A DNA stretch of 64,000 bases, taken from Treponema sp. (GTDB taxonomy: Bacteria; Spirochaetota; Spirochaetia; Treponematales; Treponemataceae). The DNA lies in the NCBI GenBank assembly GCA_024402635.1, contig JAKSTJ010000002.1, positions 28,415 through 92,414 of the forward strand. Reading direction: 5' to 3'. Positions 34,990 to 43,727 of the stretch are shown here, piece after piece. The notes beneath the pieces are model-generated. The model made no database searches. It was given only the letters and a program-made list of their open reading frames with translations, and was not told where the DNA came from. Position numbers and translations under genes: made by a program. The stretch's first letter is position 1. Every line of letters starts with the position of its first letter.

Positions 34990-35466
34990 TTATGCTTCTA
35001 CTTCAACAAGTTGTGCAACCGGCTTTTTAGCAGAATAAACGTTATTTCTGTTTGAATATGGATTTTTGAAATTCTGAATCTGTGTACGAATGTTTTCAAT
35101 ATGTACACGAAGTAAATCTCTGTTAATCTGATTCTGTTTAAGAACTTTTTCCTGAAGATCGTTAAGTTCATTCTGAATTTTTGTAATTGATTCAGTTTCA
35201 GCAGAATCCTGAGCAGCTGAATCATTGTACATTTTTGACATAGGAACAATAACTTTCTGCAGATTTGCAATATTTTTTACAACCTGCTGTTCAAGTTCTG
35301 TGTGGGCAATTAATGCTTCAGAATTTTCAGAAGAAATAGAATCCTGCTGTTTTTCCAGAACTTCGAGATATTCTTTAAATTTTCCCCTTTGTTGTTCCAG
35401 TAAAGTTTTAAACTTTTTAAGTATTGCAACTCTTTGGTTTAATTCCTCTTGTGTAAGTTCAGCCAT
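34990..35466 (-). CDS. flgN: FlgN-like flagellar export chaperone
   Basis: A 158-residue, helical, coiled-coil protein (about residues 5-140) with glutamine- and glutamate-rich heptads such as LLEQQRGKFKEYLEVLEKQQDSISS, matching the FlgN fold, which guards hook-filament junction proteins FlgK and FlgL in the cytoplasm. Sequence identity in this family is low, so the call leans on length, composition and position right after fliS. GGGAGGAA is a strong ribosome binding site. It lies 31 bp after fliS and abuts folA. Confidence 0.7.
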   Translation of the reverse strand: MAELTQEELNQRVAILKKFKTLLEQQRGKFKEYLEVLEKQQDSISSENSEALIAHTELEQQVVKNIANLQKVIVPMSKMYNDSAAQDSAETESITKIQNELNDLQEKVLKQNQINRDLLRVHIENIRTQIQNFKNPYSNRNNVYSAKKPVAQLVEVEA

Positions 35467-35497
35467 TCTATTCCTCCCGAATTATATAGCTTTCAGG

Positions 35498-35938
35498 TTA
35501 TCCCTGAATGTTAAGTGCATTTTCAATTTTAGCTGCAGGAGCATTTGCAGTACTATTGGCAACCTGTCTCCATGAATCAGCTAACTGTGACATCATATTC
35601 ATAACAAATTCAATCTTTTTTCTATCTTGATTGATTGTAGCTGTTACAAGTTCTTCATTAAAAAAAAGGTAAAGAGACATAAGGTTACGTGCAATTTCTC
35701 CACCTTTTTCCATATCAAGAGAAACCTGAAGTTCTGTAATAATAGCCTGTGCTTTTTGAATACAAATTCCAAACTTCTCGATGTTCTGTGGTAAAACTTT
35801 TCCACTTGTTTCGATGTAAGTCAGTGATGTACCTAATTGTTTTACAGCACCTTCGTAGAGTAATACCACTAATCTTCCCTGACTTGCAGTATTTACATTT
35901 GTTCTCTGGTAAGCATTATAAGCATTTGTGTATCCCAT
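35498..35938 (-). CDS. fliS: Flagellar secretion chaperone FliS
   Basis: A 146-residue helical-bundle chaperone that binds the C-terminus of flagellin and keeps it export-competent. The N-terminus GYTNAYNAYQRTNVNTASQGRLVVLLYEGAVKQL matches the family closely. I use the ATG at 35938: the reading frame opens further upstream (35974), but AGGAGG lies seven bases before this ATG and inside the longer frame, and FliS proteins start at exactly this motif. First gene of a fliS-flgN-folA unit. No flagellin or fliD gene is in the window. Confidence 0.93.
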   Translation of the reverse strand: MGYTNAYNAYQRTNVNTASQGRLVVLLYEGAVKQLGTSLTYIETSGKVLPQNIEKFGICIQKAQAIITELQVSLDMEKGGEIARNLMSLYLFFNEELVTATINQDRKKIEFVMNMMSQLADSWRQVANSTANAPAAKIENALNIQG

Positions 35939-36113
35939 CCAAAAACCTCCTGTGAATTGTTTATAATAGGACACTTGATTCTCGGTATTCTAAAAAAAAA
36001 CTTAAGAAAAAAAATAAAAAAAAATAATTTTGATGACAATTCTTTTTATAATTAGTATATTTAATGATATATATTGCGATAATATTTTTTATTAAAAATT
36101 TACGAGGTAGGTT

Positions 36114-38117
36114 ATGGCAGACGATCAGAATCAGAAAAAAGATGATAATAATGAAAATGATCCATATAACTTTTTTAAATTTGCTGGACCTGATAATAAA
36201 AACGAAAATAAAAATAAGAATGGAAAAAAAAGACCAAGAATTCCTTTCTTTTTAATTTTACTTATTAGTATTGGATTTTTTATTCTTTTTGATTTTATTT
36301 TTGTTTCAAGAAATAATGATACTATTGCCTATTCAGATTTTGTTGCACTTGTAGAAAATGATAAAATCACATCTGTTGATATAGGTGAAAATTATATAGT
36401 TGGTTACGGTCCTGCTTTGGGACTTGAATCGGCTCCAAGAGGAATCAAACTTTTTACCCCAAAAACTTCAGATTCTCAGGCTGTTTATAAAACATCTGCA
36501 GTTTTATTTGACAGTTTTGTAAAATTACTTGATGCAAAAAACATTAAATATAAATTTGTATTTAAACAGTCTAATGTTTTCCTTCAGATTCTCTTAAATC
36601 TTCTTCCATTTATTATTATTCTTGTGATTTATTTCTTTATGATTCGCAGAATGAATGGTGGCAGCGGTGGAGGCATGGGCAGCATTTTCAATGTTGGTGC
36701 TTCAAAAGCTAAAGTTGTTGAAGAAGGAAAAATAAAAACCCGTTTTGATGATGTTGCTGGTGTTGATGAAGCAAAAGATGAACTGGTTGAAGTTGTTGAT
36801 TTCTTAAAGGAACCAAAAAAATATACTGATATTGGTGGAAAAATTCCTAAAGGTGTTCTTTTAGTTGGACCTCCAGGAACTGGTAAAACTTTACTTGCAA
36901 GAGCAGTTGCCGGTGAAGCTGGTGTTCCATTCTTTAGAATTTCCGGTTCAGACTTTGTTGAAATGTTCGTTGGTGTTGGTGCCAGCCGTGTAAGAGATTT
37001 ATTTAAACAGGCTCGTGAAAAAGCTCCATGTATTATTTTTATTGATGAATTGGATGCTATTGGTAAAAGTCGTGTAAACAATCTTGGCGGAAATGATGAA
37101 CGTGAACAGACATTAAACCAGCTTCTTGTTGAAATGGATGGTTTTGATAACGAAAAAGGACTTATTATTCTTGCTGCTACAAACCGTGCAGATATTCTTG
37201 ATCCTGCATTGTTACGTCCAGGTCGTTTTGACCGTCAGGTTCCAGTTGAACGTCCTGATGTAAAAGGTCGTGAAGCAATTTTACGTATTCATGCAAAGAA
37301 TGTAAAACTTGAACCAGATGTAGATTTTGTTTCTCTTGCTCATGGTACCAGTGGTTTTGCAGGTGCAGATTTAGCTAACGTTGTAAATGAAGCTGCTTTA
37401 CTTGCGGTTAGAAATGGTCGTAAACGGGTAACAATGATTGATTTAAATGATGCTATTGATAAAGTAAGCATTGGATTAAAGAAAAAATCCCGTAAAGAAA
37501 ATGAAAAAGAAAGAATTCGTGTTTCAACTCATGAAACAGGTCATGCTCTTGTTGGAGCATTTACTCCAGATTTCCCTCCTGTAAATAAAATTACAGTTGT
37601 TCCAAGATCTCATGGAGTTGGAGGATTTACTCAGTATCGTGAAGAGGAAGAAAAATCACTTCAGACAAGACAGGATTTAATTAATGAAGTTGATAGTCTT
37701 CTTGGTGGCCGGGCAGCTGAACAGATTATGTTTGGTGATATTTCAACAGGTGCTTCAAACGATATTGCAAGAGCAACAGATATTATTAAGAGTATGATTG
37801 TTGATTTTGGTATGAGTGAAAAATTCAAGAATATGACTTTGGGAAAAGGTGTTCTTGCAAATAGAGGCGGTGAACCAAATATCATCCGAGAATTCAGTGA
37901 AGAAACACAGCGTTATGTTGATGAAGAAATTGCAAAAATCATGAATGAACGTTACGAATATGTTCTTAAACTTCTTAAAAAACATAAAGATCTTCTTGAA
38001 TATATTTCAAAACGCCTTCTTGAAATTGAAACAATGGAAGGAAAAGAATTTTATGACATTGTAAAGGGTGCCGACCATTGTGATCAGCTGGTTCAGTCGG
38101 TTGACGTAAAAGAGTAA
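36114..38117 (+). CDS. ftsH: ATP-dependent zinc metalloprotease FtsH
   Basis: A 667-residue inner-membrane AAA+ protease for quality control. After an acidic, Asn/Lys-rich N-terminal extension (about 40 residues) there are two membrane helices ([19 protein letters not shown] and [19 protein letters not shown]) around a periplasmic domain. Next come Walker A (GPPGTGKT), Walker B ([12 protein letters not shown]), the second region of homology (RPGRFDRQV) and the zinc site HETGH; the usual central residue Ala is Thr here. GAGGTAGG is the ribosome binding site. lolA and rodZ follow closely, so membrane and envelope genes are grouped. Confidence 0.97.
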   Translation: MADDQNQKKDDNNENDPYNFFKFAGPDNKNENKNKNGKKRPRIPFFLILLISIGFFILFDFIFVSRNNDTIAYSDFVALVENDKITSVDIGENYIVGYGPALGLESAPRGIKLFTPKTSDSQAVYKTSAVLFDSFVKLLDAKNIKYKFVFKQSNVFLQILLNLLPFIIILVIYFFMIRRMNGGSGGGMGSIFNVGASKAKVVEEGKIKTRFDDVAGVDEAKDELVEVVDFLKEPKKYTDIGGKIPKGVLLVGPPGTGKTLLARAVAGEAGVPFFRISGSDFVEMFVGVGASRVRDLFKQAREKAPCIIFIDELDAIGKSRVNNLGGNDEREQTLNQLLVEMDGFDNEKGLIILAATNRADILDPALLRPGRFDRQVPVERPDVKGREAILRIHAKNVKLEPDVDFVSLAHGTSGFAGADLANVVNEAALLAVRNGRKRVTMIDLNDAIDKVSIGLKKKSRKENEKERIRVSTHETGHALVGAFTPDFPPVNKITVVPRSHGVGGFTQYREEEEKSLQTRQDLINEVDSLLGGRAAEQIMFGDISTGASNDIARATDIIKSMIVDFGMSEKFKNMTLGKGVLANRGGEPNIIREFSEETQRYVDEEIAKIMNERYEYVLKLLKKHKDLLEYISKRLLEIETMEGKEFYDIVKGADHCDQLVQSVDVKE

Positions 38118-38145
38118 CTGTCATAAAATAGGAAAGGTTAACATT

Positions 38146-38814
38146 ATGAAAAGATTATTGAAAAAAATATTAGTTTTGGGATTTATTTTGTTTCCTTTAA
38201 CAGGACTTTCTGCTGAAGGTGTCGTTACAGCCAGTGCTTATTTCAAAACAATTTCTGACTATTACGCAACTCTTAATGATTATTCTGTAGAATATAGTCT
38301 TAAACTTACAGGATTAAAAGATTCATCTGGTACACTTACTTATAAAAATCCAAATCTTGTAAGAATGGATTATAAAAAACCAGAAGATCAGGTTGTATGT
38401 TTCAATGGATCTAATTTAGTTGTATATGTTCCTGATAACTCAATTGTTCTTCAGCAGCCAGCTAAAACTGTAGCATCTGCCACAGCACAGGGTTTATCTT
38501 TAATGACTCGTTATTATACAGTTGCATATGAAAAAGGACAGAGTGCCATTCCTCTTGACAGCAATTCAAATGAAATGGTTGTTAAATTTGTTTTAACACG
38601 AAAAAGTGGTGCAGAAACTTTTGAACATATAAATCTTGCTGTTAATCCTGATACTAAATTAATAAGAAGAATTGAAGCAGTTACTGCTGATGGTAAAAAA
38701 TATATTTTCGATTTCTCTGACTATAAATTAAATCAGGGAATTGAAGATTCGTTCTTCGTTTATAGTGCTCCTGCTTCAGCAAATACTTTGAATAACTTTT
38801 TGTATGCGGAGTAA
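38146..38814 (+). CDS. lolA: LolA-like outer-membrane lipoprotein carrier
   Basis: A 222-residue periplasmic protein with a signal peptide (KKILVLGFILFPLTGLSA, cleavage before EG). The mature part has the LolA-type open beta-barrel pattern: SVEYSLKLTGLKDSSGTLTYKNPNLVRMDYKKPEDQVVCFNGSNLVVYVPDNSIV, then a helix and LTRKSGAETFEHINLAVNP. It would ferry lipoproteins from inner to outer membrane. GGAAAGG is the ribosome binding site. It lies 28 bp after ftsH and 8 bp before rodZ. LolB-like or other carriers with the same fold are alternatives. Confidence 0.82.
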   Translation: MKRLLKKILVLGFILFPLTGLSAEGVVTASAYFKTISDYYATLNDYSVEYSLKLTGLKDSSGTLTYKNPNLVRMDYKKPEDQVVCFNGSNLVVYVPDNSIVLQQPAKTVASATAQGLSLMTRYYTVAYEKGQSAIPLDSNSNEMVVKFVLTRKSGAETFEHINLAVNPDTKLIRRIEAVTADGKKYIFDFSDYKLNQGIEDSFFVYSAPASANTLNNFLYAE

Positions 38815-38822
38815 TGTAAAAA

Positions 38823-39932
38823 ATGGATAGTTTTGGTGAGATTTTAAAAAACACACGTGAGTCAAAAAATCTTGATTTAGATAAAGTTGCAAGAGATATT
38901 TCTATTGATAAACGCTATCTTCAGGGATTGGAAGATGAAGATAATTCTTCTTTCCCTGGTGAAGCATATATGATTGGTTTTTTAAGAAACTATTCATCAT
39001 ATCTTGGACTTGATACTAATCTTATGATTAAGCTTTATAATAATAAAAAAATTCAGGAATCTCCTGTTCCTGTTGAGCTTATTCAGAAACCAAAATCTAA
39101 ATGGCTTGTTCCTGCAATTATTATTCCAATTGTACTTGTAGTTGTAGTTGTTACTGTTATATCAGTTTTATTAATCAATAATAAAAAAGTTGATAATGAA
39201 GATGATTCTGTAGTTGTTTCAAGCAAAATTAAAAATAAACAGTATGAACTTGATGATTCAAAATTTACACAGCGTGTTTATAAAGGTGATCAGATTTTAG
39301 TTCCTACTGAAAATGAAAATAAAATCATTCTTACTGTACGTGATACTTTATCATCTTTTGGTTTAGATACACCATCTGGAGTTTTCTATACAGATCTTTC
39401 TGAAGAACAGGAAATTGATATTACCGGTGATTCTAATCCAGATTTAATTGTTTACGTTTCAGATCTTTCTTATACAGATGAAAATAGAGGTGTTGAAGTT
39501 AGTATTCTTCTCCGTCATGGTGGAAATGTTGTAGCAGGTACTTCACCAACAGAAAATGTATACTCTGACGATATTCCTCTTATTACAGATCTTAAATCTT
39601 CTCATCCACAGAAGGTTATTATTGAAGATACTCGTGCTTATCCATTTACACTTAATGCCAGCTTCCTTGGTTCATGTGTAATCCGTGATAAGATTGACTT
39701 TAATGATTCTATTGAAACTTATTTTGTACGTGGTGAAGTATTTACTGCTACTGCTCATAACTCTATAAGATTGTGGCTTTCTAACAGTAATACAGTTAAA
39801 TGTACAATTATTGCAGATACAAAATCTTTCGATCTTGATATTGGTGTTCCAGGAAAAGTTCTTGTTGAAGATATTAAGTGGATTAAGGATGTTGATGGTA
39901 AATATAAACTGGTGGTAATCGAACTTGACTAA
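38823..39932 (+). CDS. rodZ: RodZ-like cell-shape protein
   Basis: A 369-residue bitopic protein: an N-terminal HTH domain (residues 1-70, FGEILKNTRESKNLDLDKVARDISIDKRYLQGLEDED), a basic linker, one membrane helix (WLVPAIIIPIVLVVVVVTVISVLLI, about 95-120) and a periplasmic beta-rich domain whose end matches DUF4115 (LTVRD/IRLWLSNS regions). RodZ links MreB to the wall-synthesis machinery. It is 8 bp after lolA, and its stop overlaps the TTG start of rimO by 8 bp. The periplasmic part is longer than in E. coli. Confidence 0.87.
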   Translation: MDSFGEILKNTRESKNLDLDKVARDISIDKRYLQGLEDEDNSSFPGEAYMIGFLRNYSSYLGLDTNLMIKLYNNKKIQESPVPVELIQKPKSKWLVPAIIIPIVLVVVVVTVISVLLINNKKVDNEDDSVVVSSKIKNKQYELDDSKFTQRVYKGDQILVPTENENKIILTVRDTLSSFGLDTPSGVFYTDLSEEQEIDITGDSNPDLIVYVSDLSYTDENRGVEVSILLRHGGNVVAGTSPTENVYSDDIPLITDLKSSHPQKVIIEDTRAYPFTLNASFLGSCVIRDKIDFNDSIETYFVRGEVFTATAHNSIRLWLSNSNTVKCTIIADTKSFDLDIGVPGKVLVEDIKWIKDVDGKYKLVVIELD

Positions 39933-41379
39933 GTTTTATATAGATCAGCACGGTTGTGCAAAAAATCAAACTGACGGTGAACTCATCGTCGGTTTTTTAC
40001 TTAACAAAGGTTATATTCAAACTCTTGATGCTTCAGAAGCTGATTTTATTTTTGTAAATTCCTGCGGTTTTATTGAGTCTGCAAAAAAAGAATCCATTCA
40101 ATCAATCTATGATATTAAAGCAAATTATCCAGAAGCAAAAATTATTTTGACAGGCTGTCTTGCAGAAAGATATGCTTCAATGTTAGGTAAATCTATGCCT
40201 GAATTAGATGGAATTTTTGGAAACGGAGATTTATCTAAAATTGCCGATTTTATGGATTCAATTGCTGAAGGAAAACGACAGATTCAGACATTTCCACAGG
40301 AAGGTATTTGCAGTGGAAATCGTCCTGTTCTTTTCAACTTTAAATCCAGTGCATTTGTTAAGATTACAGAAGGTTGTTCAAATCACTGTTCATTCTGTGC
40401 AATTCCATTAATCCGTGGTGAAGTAAGAAGTAGAACTGCAGAGTCTGTTATTAACGAAATAAAAGATTTGATTTTAAATGGTGTTTATGAAATCAATTTA
40501 ATTGGACAGGATTTAGCTGCCTATGGCACAGGTATTAATGATAATTGTTTTGGCGACGGTTCAACTTCATTAAATACTTCTGATAGTCCTTCTGGATTAA
40601 AACGACTTTTAGAAAAAATTTCTTTACTGGAAGGCGATTTCTTAGTAAGACTATTGTATATTCATCCTGATCATTTTAATAAAGATATTATTGAAGTTAT
40701 TAAAAAAGATAATCGTTTTGCAAAATATTTTGATATACCATTCCAAAGTGGTGATGATGAAATTATTTTGAAAATGAATCGCAAAGGTTCTCAAAAGTCA
40801 TATGTTGATATGATTAAATACATTAAATCAGAATTGCCAGGTTGCGCTATAAGAACTACATTTTTAACAGGCTTTCCTGGAGAAACCGATGCAGCTGCTG
40901 AAAATACTAAAAACTTCCTTAAACTTATTGAACCAACCTGGTCTGGATGTTTTCCTTATAGTAGAGAAGAAGATACTCCTGCTTACAGCATGAAAAATAA
41001 AGTGCCTGCTAAAATTGCACAAAAAAGAGCAGAAGCATTAGAAGAAATTCAGTCTGAAATTTCTATTAATCAGTTAAATGCTTATGTTGGTAAAGAATAT
41101 AAGGTTTTAATTGAAGAAATTATAGAAAATAATAGTGATGATGAATTTGAAGCCACAGAAGGACTTGCATTAGGAAGAACCTGGTTCCAGGCTCCGGAAG
41201 TTGATGGTTGTGTTGTTGTAAGATATGATTTAGATGATGAAAAAGAAAAATCTGCAGTAAAACCTGGAAATGTTGTAAAAGTAAAAGTTTTATCAAATAC
41301 AGGTGTAGATTTAGACAGCAGATTAATTTCATTAGAAAAGGAATTTAGTGATTCTAAAATTATTTTCAGAGTTCTCTAA
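39925..41379 (+). CDS. rimO: Ribosomal protein S12 methylthiotransferase RimO
   Basis: A 484-residue radical-SAM methylthiotransferase. The N-terminal UPF0004 domain has DQHGCAKNQTDGE, FVNSCGFIESAKKES and LTGCLAERY (three cluster cysteines). The radical-SAM motif is ITEGCSNHCSFCAIPLIRGEVRSR (CxxxCxxC), and a TRAM-like domain ends the chain. The CGFIESAKKES segment favours RimO over MiaB. The start codon is TTG at 39925, overlapping the rodZ stop; the next ATG would remove essential sequence. An insertion near residue 210 (GINDNCFGDGSTSLNTSDSP) makes it longer than usual. Confidence 0.92.
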   Translation: MTKFYIDQHGCAKNQTDGELIVGFLLNKGYIQTLDASEADFIFVNSCGFIESAKKESIQSIYDIKANYPEAKIILTGCLAERYASMLGKSMPELDGIFGNGDLSKIADFMDSIAEGKRQIQTFPQEGICSGNRPVLFNFKSSAFVKITEGCSNHCSFCAIPLIRGEVRSRTAESVINEIKDLILNGVYEINLIGQDLAAYGTGINDNCFGDGSTSLNTSDSPSGLKRLLEKISLLEGDFLVRLLYIHPDHFNKDIIEVIKKDNRFAKYFDIPFQSGDDEIILKMNRKGSQKSYVDMIKYIKSELPGCAIRTTFLTGFPGETDAAAENTKNFLKLIEPTWSGCFPYSREEDTPAYSMKNKVPAKIAQKRAEALEEIQSEISINQLNAYVGKEYKVLIEEIIENNSDDEFEATEGLALGRTWFQAPEVDGCVVVRYDLDDEKEKSAVKPGNVVKVKVLSNTGVDLDSRLISLEKEFSDSKIIFRVL

Positions 41380-41393
41380 CTATTGGTATCAAA

Positions 41394-43640
41394 ATGGGAA
41401 AAGAATTAGAAGACTATCTTGAAATATTAAATCCAGAACAAAAGGCAGCTGTTGAGCAATGGGGTAATCCATTGTTGATATTAGCAGGGGCAGGATCTGG
41501 AAAAACAAAAGTTATTACTACCAAGATAGCTTATCTGATTCATAAACGACAAATACCCAGCTGGAGAATATTAGCAGTAACTTTCACAAAAAAGGCTGCA
41601 AATGAGATGAGAGGAAGAGTTCTGGAAATGAGCCCTCTTGCTGATGGTGCTATTATAAGAACTTTTCACTCATTTGGTTCCTGGTTTTTAAGAAAATATT
41701 ACGAACATGCGGGAGTTGTTCAATCATTTACTGTTTATGATGATGAAGATATGGTTACTCTTGTAAAAAAAGCCTGCACTTCATTGAGTACAAAAGAAGC
41801 AAAAATTGCAGCTCATCAGATTGCACTTGCTAAAGATTATTGTTTAACTCCTGATGATGATTTAAGTTTTATTGGAAGCGAATTTGAATTAAACGATATT
41901 TATAAATCCTATGAAAATAAACTGAAAGCTACTGGAAATGTAGATTTTGGTGATTTGATTATGCTTCCTGCTCAAATTCTTGAACGAGATAAAGAAATAG
42001 CATCAGAAATCCATAATCGTTTTAATGTTATAATGGTTGATGAGTATCAGGACTCAAACATTGCTCAGTATAAATTGCTTCAGCAGATTTCCGGAATAAA
42101 TGATAATTATCACAATTATGTGTGTGTAGTTGGTGATGATGACCAGTCAATCTATCATTTCAGAGGTGCCGAAGTTCAGAATATTTTAAGTTTTCCTGAT
42201 AAGTTTCCAGGAACAGAAATTATTCGCCTTGAAAGAAATTATCGTTCAACAGCAAAAATTTTAAATGCAGCTTCGGAAATTGTCGGTAAAAATGCCAATC
42301 GTCTTGGAAAAACCTTAATTGCAGAACGGGGAGATGGAAGTAAACCTGTTTTAGTTTTTTTACCTGATCAGGCAGGAGAAGCATCTTTTTGTGCAGATCT
42401 TATAAATAAAAGTGTTGCTGCAAAAGGAAAATACTCAGACTGGGCAATTTTATACAGAACTAATGCTCAATCTTTAGGTTTTGAAAAAGAGTTTTTACAC
42501 AGAAAAATTCCTTATAAAGTAGTAGGTTCTTTAAAGTTCTATGAACGGGAAGAAATCAAAGATACAATTGCTTATCTTTCTTTATGTGCAAATCCTAGAG
42601 ATGAAGTTTCATTCCGTCGAATTGTTAATAAACCAACAAGAGGAATTGGAGAAAAAACTCAGGATAAAATTATCGAAGCTGCTTTTGAAACTTCTTCTTA
42701 TGATGATGAATCAGGAACCGCTTCTATTACTTATTCAAATCTTCTTGAAAAGTCAAAAGAACTGTCTGATTCACTCTCTAAAAAAGCAAAAGAAGGAATC
42801 AAAGAATTTCTAAAATTGTATGATATTCTTCTTTCTAATTTTAATCCTGGTAAACCTTTGTCGGAATTTATTGAAAGAGTAATAAATGATTCTGGTTTAC
42901 TCGAAATGCACAAATCTTCTGATGAAATTGAAGGTACGCAAAGAGCGGAAAACTTGCAGGAATTAATAAACAGTGCTTCTCCTTATGATTGTTCTATTGA
43001 AGGATTAACAGAATTTCTTGATGCAATTAATCTTGACCGCTCACTGGAACTTTCAGAAGATGAAATTGCTGGTGATGATTTTGTAACATTGATTACTTTG
43101 CATAATACAAAAGGTCTGGAATTTAACAAAGTTGTTATAACCGGTCTTGAAGATGGAGTTTTCCCTCGGGTTGATAAAGTTGGAGCTGACCTTGAAGAAG
43201 AAAGAAGACTCTTTTATGTTGGAATTACCCGTGCAAAAGATGAATTATATCTAACTTCTGTAGCTAAAAGAAATATGTATGGTTCCTGGCAATTTATGCG
43301 TCCAAGTCAGTTCTTAAAAGATACAGGTGGTTTATTTACTGTTTTAGGACAGGTTCCTGTAGGATTTTCTACAAAATCAACTTATTCTGGACCATCATTT
43401 GGAAAAAATCTTGATTCTGCTTATTATGCAAATAAAAAATCAGAATTTGCAGGAAAAGACGAACTGGCAGAAACCTGGAAAAAAGGAACAAAAATTTATC
43501 ATGATGATTATGGATACGGAATTGTCTATAATCGTAGAATTAATGAAGGTGAATTTATTATTGAAGTTCAATTTGAATCTGGAGAAAAGAAAAAATTCCT
43601 GCCTGAATATCAAAAGAAATTGATGATTATAAAAAATTAA
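41394..43640 (+). CDS. pcrA: UvrD/PcrA-type superfamily 1 DNA helicase
   Basis: A 748-residue 3'-5' helicase with all SF1A motifs in order: GAGSGKTKVI (Walker A), FHSFG (Ib), DEYQDSN (Walker B), GDDDQSIYHFRGAE (III), ERNYRST (IV), ITLHNTKGLEFNKVVITGLEDGVFP (V) and EERRLFYVGITRAKDELYL (VI). The C-terminal 60 residues form a Tudor-like domain (GTKIYHDDYGYGIVYNRRINEGEFIIEVQFESG), which in PcrA contacts RNA polymerase. Acts in DNA repair and removal of obstacles from DNA. It follows rimO by 14 bp. PcrA versus UvrD or Rep naming is by convention for non-proteobacteria. Confidence 0.92.
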   Translation: MGKELEDYLEILNPEQKAAVEQWGNPLLILAGAGSGKTKVITTKIAYLIHKRQIPSWRILAVTFTKKAANEMRGRVLEMSPLADGAIIRTFHSFGSWFLRKYYEHAGVVQSFTVYDDEDMVTLVKKACTSLSTKEAKIAAHQIALAKDYCLTPDDDLSFIGSEFELNDIYKSYENKLKATGNVDFGDLIMLPAQILERDKEIASEIHNRFNVIMVDEYQDSNIAQYKLLQQISGINDNYHNYVCVVGDDDQSIYHFRGAEVQNILSFPDKFPGTEIIRLERNYRSTAKILNAASEIVGKNANRLGKTLIAERGDGSKPVLVFLPDQAGEASFCADLINKSVAAKGKYSDWAILYRTNAQSLGFEKEFLHRKIPYKVVGSLKFYEREEIKDTIAYLSLCANPRDEVSFRRIVNKPTRGIGEKTQDKIIEAAFETSSYDDESGTASITYSNLLEKSKELSDSLSKKAKEGIKEFLKLYDILLSNFNPGKPLSEFIERVINDSGLLEMHKSSDEIEGTQRAENLQELINSASPYDCSIEGLTEFLDAINLDRSLELSEDEIAGDDFVTLITLHNTKGLEFNKVVITGLEDGVFPRVDKVGADLEEERRLFYVGITRAKDELYLTSVAKRNMYGSWQFMRPSQFLKDTGGLFTVLGQVPVGFSTKSTYSGPSFGKNLDSAYYANKKSEFAGKDELAETWKKGTKIYHDDYGYGIVYNRRINEGEFIIEVQFESGEKKKFLPEYQKKLMIIKN

Positions 43641-43644
43641 AAAA

Positions 43645-43673
43645 GTGACAAATTGAATATATTGGACTATAAT
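43645..43673 (+). promoter_or_regulatory. Promoter of the GGDEF gene
   Basis: GTGACA (-35), 17-bp spacer, TATAAT (-10), five bases after the pcrA stop. The predicted start near 43680 leaves a leader of about 48 bases with a normal GGGGA ribosome binding site, in contrast to the leaderless promoters. Confidence 0.7.
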
Positions 43674-43727
43674 ATATTGAAAGGAAATTGTTATTTTTAA
43701 CGAACAGTTTAATTGGTGGGGATAATT

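Noticed and set aside
35939..36060. Sigma28-type flagellar promoter before fliS
   Set aside because: A CCGAGAATC-like segment exists, but without a matching upstream box at the right spacing; too weak to list.
36629..37081. Minus-strand frame of 150 codons opposite ftsH
   Set aside because: Antisense to the AAA domain of FtsH; composition reflects the opposite strand of a coding region.
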